From Rhynchopus euleeides (lineage: Eukaryota; Euglenozoa; Diplonemea; Diplonemida; Diplonemidae), in the NCBI GenBank assembly GCA_963210315.1, contig OY723305.1, positions 1,550,001-1,614,000 on the forward strand: 64,000 nt of DNA. The letters are read 5' to 3'. Of this stretch, positions 40,501 through 49,355 are shown one piece after another. A program made the translations under genes and the position numbers. Position 1 is the stretch's first letter. Every line of letters begins with the position of its first letter. A model generated the notes under the pieces. That model ran no database searches and was not told the DNA's origin. It worked only from the letters and a program-made list of their open reading frames with translations.

Positions 40501-43500
40501 AGTCCATCTCCGTTGACACCGGCCCCGATGACCCCAGTGCCTGAGACACCAACACCGGCAGTCCCCTCTCCGGCACCGGTATCTGAGACGTCATCTCCCC
40601 CAACAACGGCACCTGACACGTCACTACCTGTGCCCCCATCTCCTCCGACACCGGCACCAACGCCGACACCCCTATCTCCCTCCACACCGCCACCTACGAC
40701 GTTGGTACCTGAGACGACGTCACCACCAACACCTGCACCTAAGACAGCAGCACCAGAGACACCGCCACCTGCAACATCAGTGCCTCAGACACCTGCTCCC
40801 ACACGGGTAGGTCACCTGCCAACGGGACTCCCCCCGACGCCCCTGCCACAAACGGGGTTACCGTCTGCGGAAGCGTCGAGTACACCTCTGACCAGCGCTC
40901 CGGCGTCACCTGAACCCGCAACTCCTACCCCTCCTGGTCCACCAGCCCCTCCGACAGCAGCACCAACACCAGTGACATCGCACCCATCGACAGTAACACC
41001 TGAGACAGCACCACCTCAGGGGACGAACGCACCCACTAATGCATCTGTGACTCTTGCTCCCACTACGTCTCCGGCAACGCCGCCCCTGCAACTGACCACT
41101 GCACCAACATCCGTTCCACACACTGGTGCGCCTTCCACATGGGTACCCCTGTCCACAGAGACACCAGCAGACGCTCTGCTGACAGGTGGTCCTGGGATAA
41201 CGCCTGAGGCGGGAACTGCTGCCCCAACGCCCGTGACTTCAGTTCCAGGATCGACAGCTGTGCCTCCAACGTCGCAGCCTGCCACAACCGCGTCACCGAC
41301 GACTGTCCCGCAGACACTGCCAGTGGGCACTGCAGCACCGCCGACACAGGTGCCTGCGCCCACCTCCGCAGACACGACTGCTCCCGCCACACAGGGCACA
41401 CTGTCACCCCCTGTGTCCACACCCCTGCCGCCTGCCGTGTCGGGCACATTTACCCCTGCCAAATCGCCACCGACATTCGGGCCGGCGTGGACGCAGGCCC
41501 CACCGCCTGGCACCACTGGTGCACCGGATGCTGCGGACATCACGCCCCTGCCGCCCGGTGGCGCCGTGCACCTGGTGGTGGAGTGCCCTGCTGCCGTATC
41601 CGCATACGCCTTCCGGCAGCGGGCGGCGGTCGTGGGTGTGTGGGTGTCTGCAGGCGGGCAGGTGGCTATGAATTTGTCGCAGCCCCTGTCTCTGTCTGTG
41701 TCAATGTCTGGCCAGCGCACGCCTGCAGGCTCCGACACAGACACAGGCAGGGGGCCGGGCTGGACCTCGCAGCAGGAGGGTTTTGCCACGAGCGAGCTGG
41801 ACGACACACACGGCGGCGGGGTGCGGCTGCGCGTCGGGCATGCCGACTATGACGGGCGGGGCGACCAGGCGGAGTTGTCTGTGTCAGACGCAGGCACTGG
41901 ACTGGTCGGTCGGTGCAGCTTGGACATCAGGTCTGCTGGCGGCGTGCTGGTGGTGAGGCGTGCCAACGCGGGTGCGGCGGTCCTGCCGGCCATGGCGGCA
42001 CTGACGGCGAACGGTGCTGCGGCCGCAGCCACGCTGGGGCTGCTGGTGTCGCCGCAGTGCGGGGTGGACGCAGCACTGCCCTTTGCGGTGCACCCCACAG
42101 GCCTGCAGGTGGGCGGCAGCCCCTACCTCGGTGCGCTGCTGGGCAATACGTTTCTAGGCCTGCTGCTGGCAGGGCTGTTGTACGGGCTGGCATGCGCGGT
42201 GAAGCGGGTCCCGAGTGCGGACCCCCTGCACTCCCTGCTGGCCTACCAGGGCTTTGCACGCATGCCCTCTGTCGCGCTGCACGCCTTCCTGCTGCTGTAC
42301 CAGGGCCTCGCCTTCGCCTCGCAGCACCTCGTGGCGTACCCGCAGCATGCAGGAGAGCTCCTGGCCGGGGTGGCAGGCGTGCTGGGCTGTGTCGCTGTCC
42401 CGCTGTGTGCTGCGTGGTACGTGCGTGCTGCCCTGCCGCAGCGTGCCATGTACGAGACATGGTGGGAGGCCTCCTTCGGGGGTGCGAATGCAAATGGCAA
42501 TGTCGGTGCGAAGAGACAGCAGCGCTCGAAACCTGGCGTATTTATGCTGGGGCGTGGTGAGTGGGTTGCGACGGACAGCAGCGACCCGTGGCCACACCGC
42601 TTCATGGCCGTTGTGAAGCCGCACGATGAGCGCACATGCCAGTTCGCCCTCCTATCATTTGCACTGATGTTCGTAGCTGCAGGACTGTCGGTACCAGAGA
42701 CCACCAGCTTCACCGTGTGCGGGAATCTGCGTGTGGCACTCTTCGTGCTGTTCGCAGCTATGGTGCCGTGCATGCTGCTGGTACGGCCGTACTGCCGCCC
42801 ACGCGACAACGTGCTCTTTTTCGCAGTGCACGTGCTGAGCGCCACAGCGGTGCTGCTGCAGGCCCTTGCCTACTATGGCGAGGACATGGACGACAAGCGC
42901 TTCGGCGTTGCCGCTGACCTGCTTGTGGGTGCGATGGCCTGCCTAGTGGCCAAGGCGGTGGCTGACCTGCTGTGCGACATCTACGTCGTGCTGTCGCAGC
43001 GCGTGCACATCGTCCAGGAGGTTCTGTCGACTTCCGGCGACAGCGAGAGCATCGCCGACCCTGCCGCATGCAGCACCTCCAGCAACTCCCCACACCCCTA
43101 CGCACCTATGGCCACAACGGAATGCTGGACGCCACCCGACAAGGAGCAGGAGGGCGCAGTGCACAGCTTGGAGTCCTCGTCTGCACAGCTCAGCACCACA
43201 GGCACGAGTGAACGCAGCATGCCCCGCCTCCCCTCAGCAGACCCCACCTTCTCTATGGTGTACACAACGGGGCGCGGCGCGTACACCGCACCCGCACCGC
43301 TGTCCGCAGTGGGCCGTGGGCAACGCTTGCCCCTGTTCACAGCGACAGGCAGCGATGCACGTCTCGGCTCGACGCTGGACACATCTGCCACCCTGAGCAC
43401 ATACGTGCCACCCTCGCCGTTGCAGACCTCTGGGTCTAGCCTGTCCTCGGGCAGTATCGGGGGCATGTCAGCGACGCGCAGCAGCAGGGGGCGCGGCAAC

Positions 43501-43557
43501 CCTCGTCTCCACCGCAACCGAATCACGGGCAAGTTTGAATCCGGTGTCGAGGTTTAG
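37600..43557 (+). CDS. Large surface protein: signal peptide, VMO-I-like domains, Pro/Thr stalk, about seven membrane spans
   Basis: The ATG at 37600 gives 1,985 residues without introns. Residues 1-26 are a signal peptide (core LGLLTALLLLPVG). Residues about 30-205 and 215-375 resemble vitelline membrane outer layer protein I: repeats with a W, a CPSG turn, GY/GxxxR, then DDTALNGVRLYC. Residues about 376-1310 are a Pro/Thr/Ser stalk of TPAPETPSPP-type decapeptides, probably O-glycosylated. A short domain (1310-1500) leads to about seven hydrophobic spans between 1513 and 1805 (for example FLGLLLAGLLYGLACAV, FALLSFALMFVAAGLSV, VALFVLFAAMVPCMLLV). A Ser-rich, presumably cytoplasmic tail ends the protein. 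It likely sits in the plasma membrane with lectin-like heads displayed on a mucin stalk; ligand and function are unknown. Repeat-driven long frames on the opposite strand are not genes. Confidence 0.85.
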   Translation: MQDAMQAWRVLGLLTALLLLPVGEGGVLPSSGSWNNEGFWGDWASSYKYCPSGEFVYGYRLRTEEDRWIKDDTSLNDIELYCGKPGGSARSSVIYSKYLDFGTFGDKAYCTRLGTTNVNPVVAFRMNVEKKRGSLDDTAANDVRLTCGTGVELEAPAKTHFGEWGPTYTCPSGQAVAGVKTRVEKKQGDGDDTALNGVRLYCKDYPQPIVPPVTVVKQGNRGEWSNVDLCEAGKFVYGFGLKSHMNSDKKGVTGVNLYCAYPGSSAYSTISSASVGYGSWKSAEYCIGSDNPIVGFDLKVSSNTDDRQGVVDIDMYCQSANMLSIADVSGEGSWSPKYKCPPGMAVMGVITKLEGRQIYEDDSGVNSMQVVCKKYYGQTPAPPTPAPPTRAPRTPSPPTPAPRTPSPPTPAPKTSAPPTPAPETPSPPTPAPKTPSPPTLSPPTPAPETPSPPTPAPETLSPPTLSPPTPAPETPSPPTPAPKTPSPPTLSPPTPAPETPSPPTPAPETPSPPTPAPETPSPPTPAPKTPSPPTLSPPTPAPETPSPPTPAPKTSAPPTPAPETPSPPTPAPKTPAPLTPAPPTPAPETPAPPTLSPPTPAPETPSPPTPAPKTPAPPTLSPPTPAPETPSPPTPAPKTPAPLTPAPPTPAPETPAPPTRSPPTPAPETPSPPTPAPKTPSLPTLSPPTPAPETPAPLTPAPKTPAPLTPAPPTSAPETPSPPTPAPETPAPPTPAPKTTAPLTPAPATPSPSTSAPETPSPPTPAPETPSPLTPAPPTPAPETPSPATPSPPTPASETPSPPTPAPKTPSPLTPAPATPSPSTPAPKTPAPATPSPPTPPAPETPSPPTPAPTTPSPPTLAPETPSPLTPVPATPPPSTPAPVTPSPLTQAPETSSPPTPVPVSLSPLTSAPATPSPLKPAPGTSSPPTPAPVTPYPLTLASETSSPPTPAPPAPKTPSPPTPAPVSPSPLTPAPMTPVPETPTPAVPSPAPVSETSSPPTTAPDTSLPVPPSPPTPAPTPTPLSPSTPPPTTLVPETTSPPTPAPKTAAPETPPPATSVPQTPAPTRVGHLPTGLPPTPLPQTGLPSAEASSTPLTSAPASPEPATPTPPGPPAPPTAAPTPVTSHPSTVTPETAPPQGTNAPTNASVTLAPTTSPATPPLQLTTAPTSVPHTGAPSTWVPLSTETPADALLTGGPGITPEAGTAAPTPVTSVPGSTAVPPTSQPATTASPTTVPQTLPVGTAAPPTQVPAPTSADTTAPATQGTLSPPVSTPLPPAVSGTFTPAKSPPTFGPAWTQAPPPGTTGAPDAADITPLPPGGAVHLVVECPAAVSAYAFRQRAAVVGVWVSAGGQVAMNLSQPLSLSVSMSGQRTPAGSDTDTGRGPGWTSQQEGFATSELDDTHGGGVRLRVGHADYDGRGDQAELSVSDAGTGLVGRCSLDIRSAGGVLVVRRANAGAAVLPAMAALTANGAAAAATLGLLVSPQCGVDAALPFAVHPTGLQVGGSPYLGALLGNTFLGLLLAGLLYGLACAVKRVPSADPLHSLLAYQGFARMPSVALHAFLLLYQGLAFASQHLVAYPQHAGELLAGVAGVLGCVAVPLCAAWYVRAALPQRAMYETWWEASFGGANANGNVGAKRQQRSKPGVFMLGRGEWVATDSSDPWPHRFMAVVKPHDERTCQFALLSFALMFVAAGLSVPETTSFTVCGNLRVALFVLFAAMVPCMLLVRPYCRPRDNVLFFAVHVLSATAVLLQALAYYGEDMDDKRFGVAADLLVGAMACLVAKAVADLLCDIYVVLSQRVHIVQEVLSTSGDSESIADPAACSTSSNSPHPYAPMATTECWTPPDKEQEGAVHSLESSSAQLSTTGTSERSMPRLPSADPTFSMVYTTGRGAYTAPAPLSAVGRGQRLPLFTATGSDARLGSTLDTSATLSTYVPPSPLQTSGSSLSSGSIGGMSATRSSRGRGNPRLHRNRITGKFESGVEV

Positions 43558-45331
43558 CATGTGTCAGACCGCACAGAATCACAACTTCATATTTTTCCAA
43601 TCATCCTGCCAACAGTCCCCTCCCCCGCCGTGTTACTTCTTCCGCCCCCCCCAACCCCGTCGCTCTGCACCCCCCCTCCTTTTTTTTTGCTTCTGCACCC
43701 CTCCCCTTGCAGGGGTTCCTTATCTGAACTCTTCCCGATCGCAAGCCCTCCAAAAGGAACAACATTCCCCCCAACCACCCCCCAACCCCCCTCAACCCCT
43801 TCGGGCGGGGAGGCATGCAAAGGCGTGCCCCTTTGCCACTCCATGGACTGCCTCCCCATCAGCAGTGCTGAAATCCTTAATTATACACACCGACAGATAG
43901 TTTGCCAGACCCCACTCCACAACCCATCACCCGCAAACCCTTGGGCTCACGCCCCCGTCTTAACCCCCATTGTTTCGAGGTGTTGTTCTGCTGCATATCC
44001 ACAGGTGGAGTTGAAGGGAGAGGCGGCGCGTATCCCCTTCTCTTTCTCGTGCCCGAGTTTTGCCTCATTGCGCCACCATTGGCTGGATCAGCAGTAAAGG
44101 TTGTTTGCGTTGTGTCTCCGCCACATCGTACCGAATGAGGTATTGTCGGGGGAAAGACATCGATGCCGACGACATACCAACAGATGGTACATCGCCTCCC
44201 TCCTCCTCGAGATTGCCAACCGGTGCATCAGAGGCGCATGATAATAGCTTCATGGTTTCAGAGCACAGGGTGGGGTTTCTGCTAAACTGCTGGGGTCTTG
44301 TGGTCCCCCCGTTCTCTGCTATCACGTTGGATCGGCCAGACACACCCCGCCCGGAAAGAAATAATGAAGGTCGTCATGCCGCCGGGGCATCGAAACCAGA
44401 AATGCCGGCTGTAATTTATTTTTTCCCGGGTTCAACCACACCACGAACGTTTCCTCTCCCCTCGCAGGACCTTTCCGCCGATTTTATATTGCACGTATTA
44501 CGATCCCCCAACCCAAGGAGTCATATCTGCACAGCTGCAGGGGCAGTTGGTGCAAAAACCACCCTCCATTTCACCGCGAGTTCCGCCCCTTTGGGGCTGG
44601 AGTGAAATCGGGAGTCTCAAAAATCCGGGTGGTCACACTCACGATTTTCGGGTGTGGAATGCAGCCAAAAGAAAATGTGGCTGTGACACACCCCGCTTTT
44701 CGGGTGTGGATCGGGCCCCCCATTCTCGAGGCCTCCCACCAGCTCCAGCCGCAGAGGCTGCGCCTCTCGGCGTTGTTCCCAACCCAAGCGCATCCCATTT
44801 GGTAATCCTTGTGGACCCCTTTCCTGCAATTCAGCCCCCCCGCCCCCCGACTCCATCTTCGCAGTTAAATGCGTCTGGACCTCAGAGCGAATCACCCCAT
44901 CTCTACAAACCCAACACAGACACTGCCTTCTGCACTGCTCCCCATGGCGGCCTGTCGGATGCACAACCTCTCTCTGTTGCCTCCCGGAGTGTCTTCGGTT
45001 ATGTTTTATCCGAAGAATCGTCCATCACCCCCTCCCACCCTCTTTCCCCTAATGTCAACAGCCATGCAATAGCGAGTCAAAGGGGAGGTCAGCTGTGGGA
45101 TTTGGGCAAGTTTTCGGCAAAGTTCGGCGGCTTTCTCCTATTGATTGGGGGAAATGCACCGAAAGAAGGTACCGCCTTCAGCACCGTGGCAAAGGCCTCC
45201 TTTATCTTCTACCCCCTCTCGACAATCAAACCCCCCCCTCGATGGTCTTTCAGAATGCTCTGTTGCATGCAATTGGCAGTGCGTGTGCACATCGGAGACG
45301 ACAAAATGTTCGCTGGCATGACTATGATATA
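43558..45331. other. Gene-free stretch
   Basis: Poly-C/poly-T rich. CACACTCACGATTTTCGGGTGT and a second CGGGTGTGGAT word at 44633-44710 form a weak inverted/direct repeat. CTCTCGACAATCAAACCCCC at 45216-45235 matches the dispersed repeat seen at 33.2 and 53.1 kb. No coding signal. Confidence 0.5.
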
Positions 45332-45712
45332 CCGTATTCGGAAAAATACTGGAACGGAATAATGTTCCAAGTTCCAGCCGAGACCCCATTTGTTCCAGTT
45401 ATTTTCCGTTCCAGAATTGTTCTGGGGGGTCTGCGCGGACTTGGCCGTTTTCTGGGAGTCGGGTACTTTCCCAAGGGTATGCTGGCCCACCATCCTCCAC
45501 CATGGCATGGGGTGGGGTGAGGTGGGATTCACATGTGCCCGAAAAACTGACAAGTACCCGCCAATTTCCCCCATATTCTAATTCTGAAACGGAAAAATAC
45601 TGGAACGGAATAATGTTCCAAGTTTCGAAAACTCGGGTTTGTTCCAGTTATTTTCCGTTCCAGAAAAAATCCGTTCCAGCATTTTTCCGTTCCAGTATTT
45701 TTCCGAATACGG
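45332..45712. mobile_element. MITE with CCGTAT ends and TA flanks, copy 1
   Basis: Left end CCGTATTCGGAAAAATACTG continues GAACGGA and is mirrored at the right end, about 27 bp of inverted repeat. TA flanks both sides, the duplication made by Tc1/mariner-type transposases. An inner direct repeat (45340-45418 and 45588-45668) suggests the element contains a partial second copy of its left half. No coding capacity. Confidence 0.8.
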
Positions 45713-46790
45713 TATCACCTCAGTGTCTAGAAGGACAGGATGTGCACACCGCCCAAAGAAAGCTGTTGCTTTCGCCGCCTTTCACGAATTTCATACGCGT
45801 TTTGCAAAGTGACCCTGTTTCGAATTGATTCGGCACAGCCCATCTCTCGACACCTTCCGTCCTGCTGCCTTCTGTCAACAGGACCCATCCTGCACACACA
45901 GCATCTTGTGACACCACAGGCAGATCTCGTCCCTCCGACACACCGCCTGCATAAAGAGTGAAGGGGAAGTAGACTCTGTGCAATCTTATTTGTTCTTTCT
46001 CTACTTTGCTGCACTCTCCCCTACCAAGGGAGATCAGCCACGATTTTTTCTTTTCTTCTGCTTCACTGCCCCCCCCCCCCTCAAACCCCCCTGCCCCTTT
46101 CCCCTCCCCTCCCCTCCCCCCCGCCTCGCATTGTGTCTTGTCGTGTGCATACCGAGTGAAGGGAGAGCCCATTTCTGCACCTTATTTTCTCCGCTTCACG
46201 ACGTCGCGTCGTTTCCTTCTGCCCACTGCCCACCCACCCCCCACCCCCACCCTCGGCATGTGTTTCGGAGTTTGCCTTGCCGTAACTGACAAGGCCTTGG
46301 AACGTATGACACAATCGTTTAGCGGGAGGGGGGAATTTTTTTTGCGTTCGACTTTGCTTTGTACGAGTCTCTTCACCGCCCTACCGCCCTACCGCCCCAT
46401 TTGTTTTTTTTGTGATCCATCGCTCATCATCTCATCTGCTTCTTGACTTTCCCTTTCTTCCCCCTATGCATTGTGCCTAAATGCCCTGCTAGTGCTCTGC
46501 CGGCATTTTATAGTTTGTTCATGTTTTCCCGATGGTCGCATTGTGTGGATCGGGCGAAGCCCCTGCCACCCCCTTTTGTGTCTGGCAGCTGGGCAACTAG
46601 GCAGTTGGACAGTTATTGTGTGACGTGTGTGTGGAGGCAGTGAACATCACATCAAGAACAGTGTCTGCTCGACACGACTACAACAATATTCCCGTGTGCG
46701 TATCCCTGGCCCTGTTCCTAACTGCACGATCAGACATATGCAGGGTTTCCGCGAGGGCGATTTTTGGGCGAAAACCCCCTTTTTATTTTT
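45713..46790. other. Gene-free stretch before YR element 2
   Basis: Poly-C tracts at 46068-46082 and Pyr-rich runs. Nothing protein-like is seen. Confidence 0.5.
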
Positions 46791-46934
46791 TTTTGCATAC
46801 ACGTTAAGTGTTCTAAGAAACCAGACATAACCAGAAGACCAACATCATGTTTGTGTTAGCACTTTTCCCTTTTGTCATCACACCCGTGCGCCAAAACAGG
46901 TTAGGCCTTATATTTGGCTGCGTTCAACGAAAAA
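46791..46934 (+). repeat. Split direct repeat A1
   Basis: Left copy of the A repeat; begins TTTTGCATACACGTTAAGTG and ends in GGCTGCGTTCAACGAAAAA. Confidence 0.92.
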
Positions 46935-47004
46935 TATTTTCGTGGTTCAACACTCCCACCTACTCCCTTCTCTTTACTCCACCCTTCAACCCCCGACACA
47001 ACCG

Positions 47005-48342
47005 ATGCCTGGCGTGCAGAACTCGGAGCTGGTGCTGTCCGGAGTGGGGCGCGGCGCGGGCAACCCGGACGCCTTGTCCGCCCCCCTCCCGGCGGGCGAC
47101 TTCGGGATGGCGATGGGGCAGGCGCTGGCGGCAGTGAACACCGCCAACGCCCGTGAGGTGGCCACCCGCGAGGTCGCGGGGGCCGACATCCGGGCCACGC
47201 AGGTGGAGGCGCACGCGAGGGTGCACGCGGCGGGGGTGGAGGCGGGGGCGGCTACGAGGGCCGCCAACGCGGAGGCGGCGGCGGGGATGCACATCGCATC
47301 CGCGAATGCAGCGGCGCATGCGGCGAAGGTGGAATCCGCTGCGGCACAGCGGGTGACGGGGGCGGAGTCGGACGCGAAGGTGGCGTCGGTGGAGGCGGCG
47401 GCCTCAAACGCCGTCACGGAGGCGCAGGCGCGGGCGATGGTCGCCGAGGAGTCCGCCAGGCACGCGGAGGTGAGAGCCCGCCTCGAGGCCGAGCTGGCCC
47501 TCGAGAGGGAGAAGACGCGCAACGCCGCGCTGGTGATGGAGGAACGGGCTAAGGCCCAGCGGGAGACGGCCCTCGCGGAGCACGCGAGGGTAAGGGCTGA
47601 GGCAGGCGCGAGCCGGGCTGCAGCCCCCCAGGACGAGGTGGCCTCCCTCCGGGAGGAGGTACGCCGGATGCAGGAGGTGGCGGACCTCCAGGCGGAGCTG
47701 GCCCGCCTGCGGGGAAACGGGACGGGCTCCGGAGCCGGCGCCGGAGCACCGAGGGCCGGAAAGCCGGAGCAGCGGGACGGGGCCGGCAGCGTAGCCGGCA
47801 GCAGCGACAGCCGCAGGGGCGCCGGGGCTCTCAACCCCCTGGACGTGGACGAGTGGTGGCACGCGGACGAGGCCACGCTGGGGCTGGTGCACCTGCATCA
47901 GCTGCGCCGCTACGACGCCCTGCTGGGGGCCCGGGCGGGGGGTGCCCTGCGCCCGCAGGCCCACGAGGCGCAGGCGCGGATGAGGGATATCAACCTCATC
48001 ATGACGAGCCTGCCGTCGCTGCAGGAGCCGGAGGACTACGACGACCTCCTGGTCCGGCTGATGCAGAACCAGTTCTGCAGGCTGGAAGCCCTCAACGAGG
48101 GCGTGTTGGGGGGCGGATGGGAGGCGGCCTCCGCGATGGAGGAGGAATTCTTCGGGAAGCCGGAGATTCCTCCGTACCTCCGGGCGGCAAAGGAGAAGGC
48201 ACGGGCCCGCCAGCCACGCTCCCCCCAGGTCCACCACCCACAGCATCAACATCAACAACAACAGCAACGCAGCTCGCAGCCACAGCCGCAGCAGGGCCAC
48301 CCCACCAGCCAGCGGAGCAGGAGGGGGGGCCACAGGCAGTGA
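47005..48342 (+). CDS. gag-like protein of YR element 2
   Basis: The ATG at 47005 (MPGVQNSELVL) is the first in this frame and gives 445 residues. Residues about 45-240 are Ala/Glu-rich with heptad-like spacing, a predicted long helix or coiled coil. A compact segment follows (LNPLDVDEWWHADEATLGLV, about 275-400), then a Gln/His/Arg-rich tail suited to nucleic-acid binding. No zinc knuckle is present. By position and composition it is the structural protein of the element; sequence alone does not prove this. Confidence 0.65.
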   Translation: MPGVQNSELVLSGVGRGAGNPDALSAPLPAGDFGMAMGQALAAVNTANAREVATREVAGADIRATQVEAHARVHAAGVEAGAATRAANAEAAAGMHIASANAAAHAAKVESAAAQRVTGAESDAKVASVEAAASNAVTEAQARAMVAEESARHAEVRARLEAELALEREKTRNAALVMEERAKAQRETALAEHARVRAEAGASRAAAPQDEVASLREEVRRMQEVADLQAELARLRGNGTGSGAGAGAPRAGKPEQRDGAGSVAGSSDSRRGAGALNPLDVDEWWHADEATLGLVHLHQLRRYDALLGARAGGALRPQAHEAQARMRDINLIMTSLPSLQEPEDYDDLLVRLMQNQFCRLEALNEGVLGGGWEAASAMEEEFFGKPEIPPYLRAAKEKARARQPRSPQVHHPQHQHQQQQQRSSQPQPQQGHPTSQRSRRGGHRQ

Positions 48343-48359
48343 GCTCGCCCCTCACGGCG

Positions 48360-49355
48360 ATGCTGGAGAGCATAGGGGTGCTTTCCACGGCGCGGGTGGG
48401 AAGGAGACGGGCACAGGAGGACCCGCTGACCGCCAGAGAGGCACAGCGGATCGCCAAGCGCGCGGTGAAGACGCTGGGGGAGGCGTTGGCACCGTCGACG
48501 TGGAGGGGGCTCGAGGGGCCCCACCGGCGACTCCTCCAGTTCCGGCACGAGTGGGAGCAGACCACGGGTGTGCTCTTGCCGTGGGACCTTTGCATCATTT
48601 ACTGGGTGCAGAGGCTCATGTCCGAAGCGGACTCCCCACTCCGGCCCTCCTCCGCCCTACAGTACGTATCAAGGGCGGTCGCCGCGATGAGCCGCATGGG
48701 GGTTGTGGTGGACTCCCAGCTGCTCCAAGACTTCAAGCGAGGTCTGAAGCGCTTGGGGGCCCTCCGACCGCAGCACCAAGCGAAGCCAGCAACATCCGCC
48801 CAGGTGGCCGCAGTGGTGGGCCGGGCGGACGTCGACCGCGACACGAAGCTCGCGATTGTGCTGGGGTGGTGCGGGGCGGCGCGGGTGTCGGACGTGGTGC
48901 GCCTGAAGTGCGGGGACATCGCTTTCCAGAGCGAGTTTGTCGCCGTAAACTGGGCGGAGACGAAGAGCGACCCGTTCCGCCTGGGCGTCACGACGGGCCT
49001 GTTCCTCTCGGAGTGCTGGACGGAGGTGCTGCGGGAGGCGATCTCGGGGCGGGCGGCGGGCGCGCTGGTGGTCGACACTACCTACCGGCGCATCGTGGCG
49101 GCGCTGAAGAAGGAGGACCCGGAGCTGAGTGGGCACTCCCTCCGTCGGGGGGCTCTGGCGGAGCTCCTGCAAGAGGGGCTGTGCCTGGAGTCGCTTCGGC
49201 AGCTGTCCCGCCACAGCTCCCTGGACGCCCTGGCCAGGTACCTCCCGGCGGGGAAGCTGAAGCTGGCGAGGCAGACGGCCTCCACATCAATGGTGCTCGA
49301 CCGGGGGCTATCCCGGGGGTCGCTCTTTGCCCTGCCTTCCCTGGGAAGCTCCTGA
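48360..49355 (+). CDS. Tyrosine recombinase of YR element 2
   Basis: The ATG at 48360, 17 bases after the gag stop, gives 331 residues. The N-terminal helical core-binding part is followed by the catalytic domain: WCGAARVSDVVRLKCGD (first Arg, about 173), AETKSDPF (possible Lys), GHSLRRGALAELL (HxxR, about 262), LRQLSRHSSLDALARYL (His and likely nucleophilic Tyr near 296). It should catalyse integration of a circular intermediate through the split repeats. Confidence 0.88.
   Translation: MLESIGVLSTARVGRRRAQEDPLTAREAQRIAKRAVKTLGEALAPSTWRGLEGPHRRLLQFRHEWEQTTGVLLPWDLCIIYWVQRLMSEADSPLRPSSALQYVSRAVAAMSRMGVVVDSQLLQDFKRGLKRLGALRPQHQAKPATSAQVAAVVGRADVDRDTKLAIVLGWCGAARVSDVVRLKCGDIAFQSEFVAVNWAETKSDPFRLGVTTGLFLSECWTEVLREAISGRAAGALVVDTTYRRIVAALKKEDPELSGHSLRRGALAELLQEGLCLESLRQLSRHSSLDALARYLPAGKLKLARQTASTSMVLDRGLSRGSLFALPSLGSS

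Noticed and set aside
38693-40693. Minus-strand frames of 342 and 653 residues inside the surface-protein gene
   Set aside because: They mirror the Pro/Thr repeat of the sense strand; Val/Gly/Ser composition is dictated by it.
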